Under the pieces are notes generated by a model that saw only the letters and a program-made list of their open reading frames with translations, did not search any database and was not told the origin of the DNA. Source: an uncultured Paracoccaceae bacterium (GTDB lineage Bacteria; Pseudomonadota; Alphaproteobacteria; Rhodobacterales; Rhodobacteraceae). From it: DNA of 64,000 bases. The position numbers and the translations under genes were made by a program. The stretch is from the NCBI GenBank assembly GCA_934500835.1, contig CAKSTR010000008.1, positions 1 to 64,000 on the forward strand, written 5' to 3'. Below, in pieces: positions 60,069 through 64,000 of the stretch; the first letter of the stretch is position 1, and every line of letters starts with the position of its first letter.

Positions 60069-61271
60069 TCATGCCGTCAGCAGGGTCTTCAGCTCGGGCG
60101 TCGAGACCAGAACGTCGGGTGCGGGGCTGCGGCCGGCTTCGATCAGCCGCTTGCCGACCATATAGGCGCGCGGGTCGTTCATCGCATCCACCGCCAGAAG
60201 GTCGGTGCCCCGGTAATACCAGAAGGACATCGCGCCATTCTCGCCCGCGCGGGTGACGATATGGTCATAACCGGTGTTCAGCCCGGCGATCTGCAGTTTC
60301 AGGTCGAACTGGTCGGACCAGAACCACGGCTTTGCCTGATAGGGCAGGTCGGCGCCCAGCATGTTGGCGGCCACGGCCTCGGCCTGGTCGATGGCATTGC
60401 CGACCGATTCCAGCCGGATGCGGCGGCCCTTCCACAGGAACGAGGCGCAGTCGCCGGCCGACCAGATCGCGGGGTCCGAGGTGCGGCCATGGCTGTCGGT
60501 GGCGATGCCATTGTCGATGGTCAGGCCCGCCTCGGCGGCCAGCCGGTCGTTCGGCGCGATGCCGACGCCGATGATGACGAAATCGGCCGGCAGTTCGCGC
60601 CCGTCCTTCAGCCGTGCGCCGGTGACGCGGCTGTCGCCCAGAAGGCGGTCGAGGCCGGTCTCTTCAAGGATCTCGACTCCGTGGCTGCGGTGGAGATCGG
60701 CGACGAAGGCCGAGGTTTCGGGGGCGGCCACCCGCTGCAGGATGCGCGGGGCCATTTCCAGCACCGTGGCCTTCAGGCCCAGCTTGGCGGCCACGGCCGC
60801 CGCCTCAAGCCCGATATAGCCGCCGCCGACGATGATGGCGCGGCGGCCGGGCCGGAACTCGGCCTGCATGGCATCGACATCGGCCAGGGTGCGCACGGCG
60901 TAGACGCCCGCCAAGGTGCCACCGATGGCGGCGGGCAGGGTGCGCGGGGTGGAGCCGGTGGTCAGCGCGAGGTGGTCGTAGGCGATGACCTTGCCCCCGA
61001 CGGTGACAGTTTTCGCCGTGCGGTCGATGCTGGTGACGGGCTGGCCGAGCCTGAGGTCGATGTTGTTTTCGGCGTAGAAATCCGGGGCGCGAAGCCAGAG
61101 GCGTTCCTCCTCCATCTCGCCCATCAGATAGGCTTTCGACAGGGGCGGGCGCTGGTAGGGCGGGCTTGGCTCAGCGCCGATCAGGGTGATCGGGCCCTGG
61201 TGGCCAAGGGCGCGCAGCTTTGCGGCAAGGGCCGCCCCGGCCTGTCCGGCCCCGACGATAACCACCCGCAT
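60069..61271 (-). CDS. FAD-dependent ferredoxin/rubredoxin-type reductase
   Basis: The 400-residue protein is a pyridine nucleotide-disulfide oxidoreductase. FAD motif VIVGAGQAGAALAAKLR is at residues 3-19, PPYQRPPLSKAYL follows near 40-52, the NAD motif is IVGGGYIGLEAAAVAAKLG near 145-163, and the second FAD motif is IWSAGDCAS. The C-terminal domain is of the reductase type (WSDQFDLKLQIAGL). It resembles reductases that serve P450 or Rieske oxygenases; no ferredoxin or oxygenase gene is adjacent. Confidence 0.9.
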   Translation of the reverse strand: MRVVIVGAGQAGAALAAKLRALGHQGPITLIGAEPSPPYQRPPLSKAYLMGEMEEERLWLRAPDFYAENNIDLRLGQPVTSIDRTAKTVTVGGKVIAYDHLALTTGSTPRTLPAAIGGTLAGVYAVRTLADVDAMQAEFRPGRRAIIVGGGYIGLEAAAVAAKLGLKATVLEMAPRILQRVAAPETSAFVADLHRSHGVEILEETGLDRLLGDSRVTGARLKDGRELPADFVIIGVGIAPNDRLAAEAGLTIDNGIATDSHGRTSDPAIWSAGDCASFLWKGRRIRLESVGNAIDQAEAVAANMLGADLPYQAKPWFWSDQFDLKLQIAGLNTGYDHIVTRAGENGAMSFWYYRGTDLLAVDAMNDPRAYMVGKRLIEAGRSPAPDVLVSTPELKTLLTA

Positions 61272-61359
61272 CGCATTCCCCCTCTGGCAAACCTGCCGGG
61301 CGACCCTATAACCGGAGAGGGCCTGCGTGCAACGCGGGCGACAGGAAAGGATGACGAAA

Positions 61360-61848
61360 ATGACGATTGCTGTCGGAGACAGGCTGCCCGCCGCGACGCT
61401 GACGCGGGTCGGCGAGAAGGGGCCGGAACCGGTCGCGCTGGCCGGGGTGCTGAAGGGCCGCAAGGTCGCGATCTTCGGCCTGCCGGGTGCCTATACCGGC
61501 ACCTGTTCCACCGCCCATGTGCCCAGTTTCATGCGGGTGCGGGCCGCGCTGGCGGAAAAGGGCGTGGATGAGGTGATCTGCGTCTCGGTCAACGACGCCT
61601 TCGTGATGAAGGCCTGGGGCGAGGCGACGGGCGCGACTGCGGCCGGGATCACCATGCTGGCGGATGCGGATTCGTCGCTGACCAAGGCGCTGGGGATGGA
61701 ATTCTCGGCCCCCGCGATCGGCTTCATCGACCGCTCGAAACGCTATTCGCTTTATGCCGAGGATGGCGTGGTGAAGCAGCTGAACCTTGAGGAAAACGCG
61801 GGCGCCTGCGAAATCTCGGCCGGCGAGACGCTTCTCGGCCAGATCTGA
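61360..61848 (+). CDS. Peroxiredoxin, Prx5 type
   Basis: The 162-residue protein begins TIAVGDRLPAATLTRVGEKG and has the catalytic segment LPGAYTGTCSTAHVPSF with peroxidatic C49, then the TMLADADSSLTKALG pattern typical of the Prx5 branch. It reduces hydroperoxides using thiols or glutaredoxin. I prefer the ATG at 61360, about ten bases after AAAGGA; one further ATG lies three codons upstream. The usual FTPTC reads YTGTC here. Confidence 0.9.
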   Translation: MTIAVGDRLPAATLTRVGEKGPEPVALAGVLKGRKVAIFGLPGAYTGTCSTAHVPSFMRVRAALAEKGVDEVICVSVNDAFVMKAWGEATGATAAGITMLADADSSLTKALGMEFSAPAIGFIDRSKRYSLYAEDGVVKQLNLEENAGACEISAGETLLGQI

Positions 61849-61926
61849 GGTTGCGGAGCGGCCCCTGAAGAGGGGCCGCATTCCTTTGGTCTCGTCGGCG
61901 CGCCAGGGCGCGCCTCCTTGCGGGAT

Positions 61927-61973
61927 GGGGGCGCTGCCCCCAAACCCCCGGGATATTTCTCGACAGAAAATGG
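61927..61973 (+). repeat. Dispersed hairpin + GGATATTT element, copy d
   Basis: GGGGGC 61927-61932 and GCCCCC 61936-61941 form the stem, followed by ACCCCCGGGATATTT and CTCGACAGAAAATG. The tail is less conserved than in the other copies. It lies between convergent genes. Confidence 0.6.
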
Positions 61974-61976
61974 GTG

Positions 61977-62342
61977 TCAGGCCTTGCGGTGGTGCAATTC
62001 GCACAGGCAGGAGACGGGGTCGCCATGGTTGCGCTGGATCTCGGCCTCCGGGGCGGCCTTGTCCATGAAGCGGGCAAGGTCGATGTCGAGCTGGGAAAGG
62101 CCGTTGCAGGAATGCGTGGTCAGCGTGACATCGACGATGTTGTATTTGTTCGACCATTCGGGGTGATGGTTCAGCTTTTCCGCCCGCAGTGCCGCGCGGG
62201 ACATGAAGCCCCAGGCTTCCGAGAAGCTGCGGAACTTCCAGATCTTGCGGATGGCGTCGCGGCCGGGGACGGCAGCCCAGCCGGTCTCGCCCAAGGGGGC
62301 AAGGGCGGCGGCGCGGTCTGCGGTGGCGAGAAGGTCGGTCAT
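61977..62342 (-). CDS. Pterin-4a-carbinolamine dehydratase
   Basis: The 121-residue protein has the family signature [23 protein letters not shown], with H59, H60 and H77 as the active-site histidines and P61 in its usual place. It recycles tetrahydropterin after phenylalanine hydroxylase; a DCoH-like role is unlikely in bacteria. A C-terminal tail with [10 protein letters not shown] is extra. No phenylalanine hydroxylase gene is adjacent. Confidence 0.9.
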   Translation of the reverse strand: MTDLLATADRAAALAPLGETGWAAVPGRDAIRKIWKFRSFSEAWGFMSRAALRAEKLNHHPEWSNKYNIVDVTLTTHSCNGLSQLDIDLARFMDKAAPEAEIQRNHGDPVSCLCELHHRKA

Positions 62343-62355
62343 GCGGGTCTCTCCC

Positions 62356-62958
62356 TCAGGGGCCCATTAGGGCATTGTCCTTGGCTTCGGCGGCGGTCCG
62401 CGCGGGGCGGTCCTTGATCCGGTCCCAATAGGCGGTGAAGGCCGGGGTGGCGGGCAGGCTGCGGAAGTGCAGGCCCCAGCCGATCTGGCTGCCGATATAG
62501 ACATCGGCGGCGGTGAAGCGGTTGTCGGCGATGTAGTCGTGCGTTTCGAGATGGCCCGAGAGGGCGCCGACGACATCGTCAAGGCAGCCGTAGCCTAGCC
62601 GGCCCCGGTCCGGCGGTGTCGGGGCCTTCCAGCCGAAGGAGTTGTTGACCACCGCCTGTTCCAGCGGGCCGGCGGTGAAGAACATCCAGCGGAAATAGCT
62701 GGCGGTGTCCCTGGCCATCAGATCCTTTTCCGGGAAGGCCGTGGCGAGATAGGTGCAGATCGCGGCGGCCTCGGTGATGACCTTGCCATCATGCACCAGG
62801 GCCGGCACCTTGCCCATCGGGTTCACCGCCAGATAGTCCGGCGCCTTCATGCTGGTGCCGTAGTCGAGAAGAACCGTCTCGTAGGGTTCGCCGATTTCTT
62901 CCAGCATCACCCGGGCAATGCGGCCGCGGCTCATCGGGTGGGTGTAGAGGGTCAGCAT
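62356..62958 (-). CDS. Glutathione S-transferase family protein
   Basis: The 200-residue protein has the thioredoxin-fold N-terminal domain [20 protein letters not shown] (active serine probably in MSRGR), then [27 protein letters not shown], the glutathione-binding segment with E-A. An all-helical C-terminal domain with [18 protein letters not shown] follows. It probably conjugates or reduces electrophiles; the substrate is unknown. It lies 13 bp upstream of the pterin dehydratase gene. Confidence 0.9.
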   Translation of the reverse strand: MLTLYTHPMSRGRIARVMLEEIGEPYETVLLDYGTSMKAPDYLAVNPMGKVPALVHDGKVITEAAAICTYLATAFPEKDLMARDTASYFRWMFFTAGPLEQAVVNNSFGWKAPTPPDRGRLGYGCLDDVVGALSGHLETHDYIADNRFTAADVYIGSQIGWGLHFRSLPATPAFTAYWDRIKDRPARTAAEAKDNALMGP

Positions 62959-63011
62959 CCGGGGTCCTCCGATTCTGTGCGGTTCATCCTGGCACGAATG
63001 CCCGTCGATCT

Positions 63012-64000
63012 TCAGGGTTCCGTGCCTGCGCGGCGGAAGGGGCCGTAGCCGGTCAGCACGTCGATCTCTTCATCCACCTGGGCGCGTTCGCGGTCCAGAA
63101 ATTCCGACACGGCGCGGCGGAAGCCGGGATCGGCGATCCAGTGCAGCGAGTGGGTTTCAACCGGCAGATAGCCGCGTGCCAGCTTGTGGTCGCCCTGCGC
63201 GCCGGCCTCGACCCGGGCAAGGCCGTGGGCGATGGCCCAGTCGATGGCCTGATAGTAGCACAGTTCGAAATGCAGGCAGGGGTGGTCTTCGATGGCGCCC
63301 CAGTAGCGGCCGAAAAGCGCCGTGCGGCCGATGAAGTTGAGCGCACCGGCAATCGGGCGCGGCCCGTCGAAGGCAAGGACCAGCAGGATGTCGTCGCGCA
63401 TCGTGGCATGGAAGGCGTCGAAGGCGGCGCGGGTCAGGTAGGGCTGACCCCATTTGCGCGCGCCGGTATCCTGGTAGAAGGCCCAGAAGGCATTCCAATG
63501 GGCGGGCTGGATCTGATCGCCGGTCAGGGCGCGGATGGTCAGGCCGGAGGAGAGGGCGATCTGGCGTTCTTTGCGGATCGCCTTGCGCTTGCGGCTGGAG
63601 AGGTCGGCGAGGAAGTCCTCGAAGCTGCCATAGCCGCGGTTGTGCCAGTGGTATTGCTGGCTGATGCGGTGCAGAAGGCCGTCGTGGCCGGCCAGGGCCT
63701 GTGCCTCGTCCCGGGTGCAGAAGGTGATGTGCAGCGACGACAGACCATTGCCTTGCGCAAGGCCGATGGCAGCAGAGGCGAGATCCTTGCGCAAGTCTTC
63801 GGGGCCAAGGAAGCGGCGGCCGGGGACCGGGGTGAAGGGGACGGCGGCCTGCAGCTTGGGGTAGTAGCTGCCGCCGGCCCTTGTGTAAGCCTCGGCCCAG
63901 CCGAAATCGAAGATATATTCGCCCTGGCTGTGGGATTTGACATACAGCGGCAGGGCGGCGGCGGGACTGTCGTTCCGGTAGAGAACCAGCGGCCGCGCGC
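63012..64000 (-). CDS. FemAB/GNAT-like protein, COG3146 type (partial)
   Basis: The gene runs off the right edge; 329 residues are visible, lacking the N-terminus. They match the uncharacterised COG3146/DUF482 family: LPLYVKSHSQGEYIFDFGWA, then HWHNRGYGSFEDFLADLSSRKRKAIRKER, an FDGPRPIAGALNFIG segment and EAGAQGDHKLARGYLPVETHSLHWI, near-invariant in the family. The fold is that of FemABX/GNAT acyltransferases; the acceptor is unknown. The reading frame continues without stop up to the window end, so no start is called. Confidence 0.88.
   Translation of the reverse strand, partial: ARPLVLYRNDSPAAALPLYVKSHSQGEYIFDFGWAEAYTRAGGSYYPKLQAAVPFTPVPGRRFLGPEDLRKDLASAAIGLAQGNGLSSLHITFCTRDEAQALAGHDGLLHRISQQYHWHNRGYGSFEDFLADLSSRKRKAIRKERQIALSSGLTIRALTGDQIQPAHWNAFWAFYQDTGARKWGQPYLTRAAFDAFHATMRDDILLVLAFDGPRPIAGALNFIGRTALFGRYWGAIEDHPCLHFELCYYQAIDWAIAHGLARVEAGAQGDHKLARGYLPVETHSLHWIADPGFRRAVSEFLDRERAQVDEEIDVLTGYGPFRRAGTEP

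Overview
The window is about 64 kb of high-GC alphaproteobacterial chromosome, almost certainly from the Rhodobacter/Paracoccus-type Rhodobacteraceae. This rests on the GC-rich coding style, the bztABCD amino-acid transporter, the ATP12-RluC-CrcB-YidD-RnpA-RpmH neighbourhood, a DUF6478-type protein, and short hairpin plus GGATATTT intergenic elements of a kind I associate with this family. The assignment comes from reading protein families, not from a search.

Layout. (1) 1-1000: a lower-GC accessory segment with one unknown membrane protein, directly upstream of rplB where rplW would be expected. (2) 1098-10479: the S10/spc ribosomal protein cluster (L2, S19, L22, S3, L16; then L29, S17, L14, L24, L5, S14, S8, L6, L18, S5, L30). 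It is split after L16 by three non-ribosomal genes with their own terminators, and it stops after L30 at a strong terminator; rplO, secY, adk, rpsM, rpsK, rpoA and rplQ are not in the window. (3) 10.5-23.5 kb: housekeeping genes (rarA, ttcA, an EAL protein, yidC-MOSC-engB, an MFS exporter, an SDR, argB, a ferredoxin-like protein, a SixA-like phosphatase). (4) 23.6-28.7 kb: the bztABCD acidic amino acid/amide ABC transporter on the minus strand, with an unusually long BztC. (5) 28.9-32.1 kb: minus-strand genes for ATP12, a pseudouridine synthase, crcB, yidD, rnpA and rpmH, then a plus-strand histidine kinase and tRNA-Arg(ACG). (6) 33.9-37.7 kb: a gene-poor stretch followed by a large RTX-repeat/Hint protein. 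(7) 37.7-51.7 kb: pheT, small and hypothetical proteins, a ThuA/Gfo-Idh-MocA sugar operon preceded by five 11-bp direct repeats, map, a MoCF-domain protein, GNAT, OmpA, LysR, an EF-hand protein and a dienoyl-CoA-reductase-like flavoenzyme. (8) 51.8-58.8 kb: a shortened Mu-like transposable phage with repressor, Ner-like protein, MuA-type DDE transposase, MuB-type ATPase, GemA, a cut-off head gene, a Mor-like activator and a frameshifted virion morphogenesis gene. (9) 58.8-64 kb: HAD phosphatase, rsmD, ferredoxin reductase, peroxiredoxin, pterin dehydratase, GST, and a FemAB-like protein cut by the window end.

The most notable observations are these. The Mu-like element can be bounded almost to the base: ATGCGG is duplicated at both edges, the ends carry related inverted sites, and removing the element restores a 10-bp-arm hairpin belonging to a dispersed intergenic element with at least three other copies here. 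Five GTATGA repeats spaced exactly 11 bp apart lie upstream of the ThuA operon. The ribosomal cluster is broken at both ends. BztC carries a long extra membrane region. No CRISPR array, rRNA operon or replication origin was seen.
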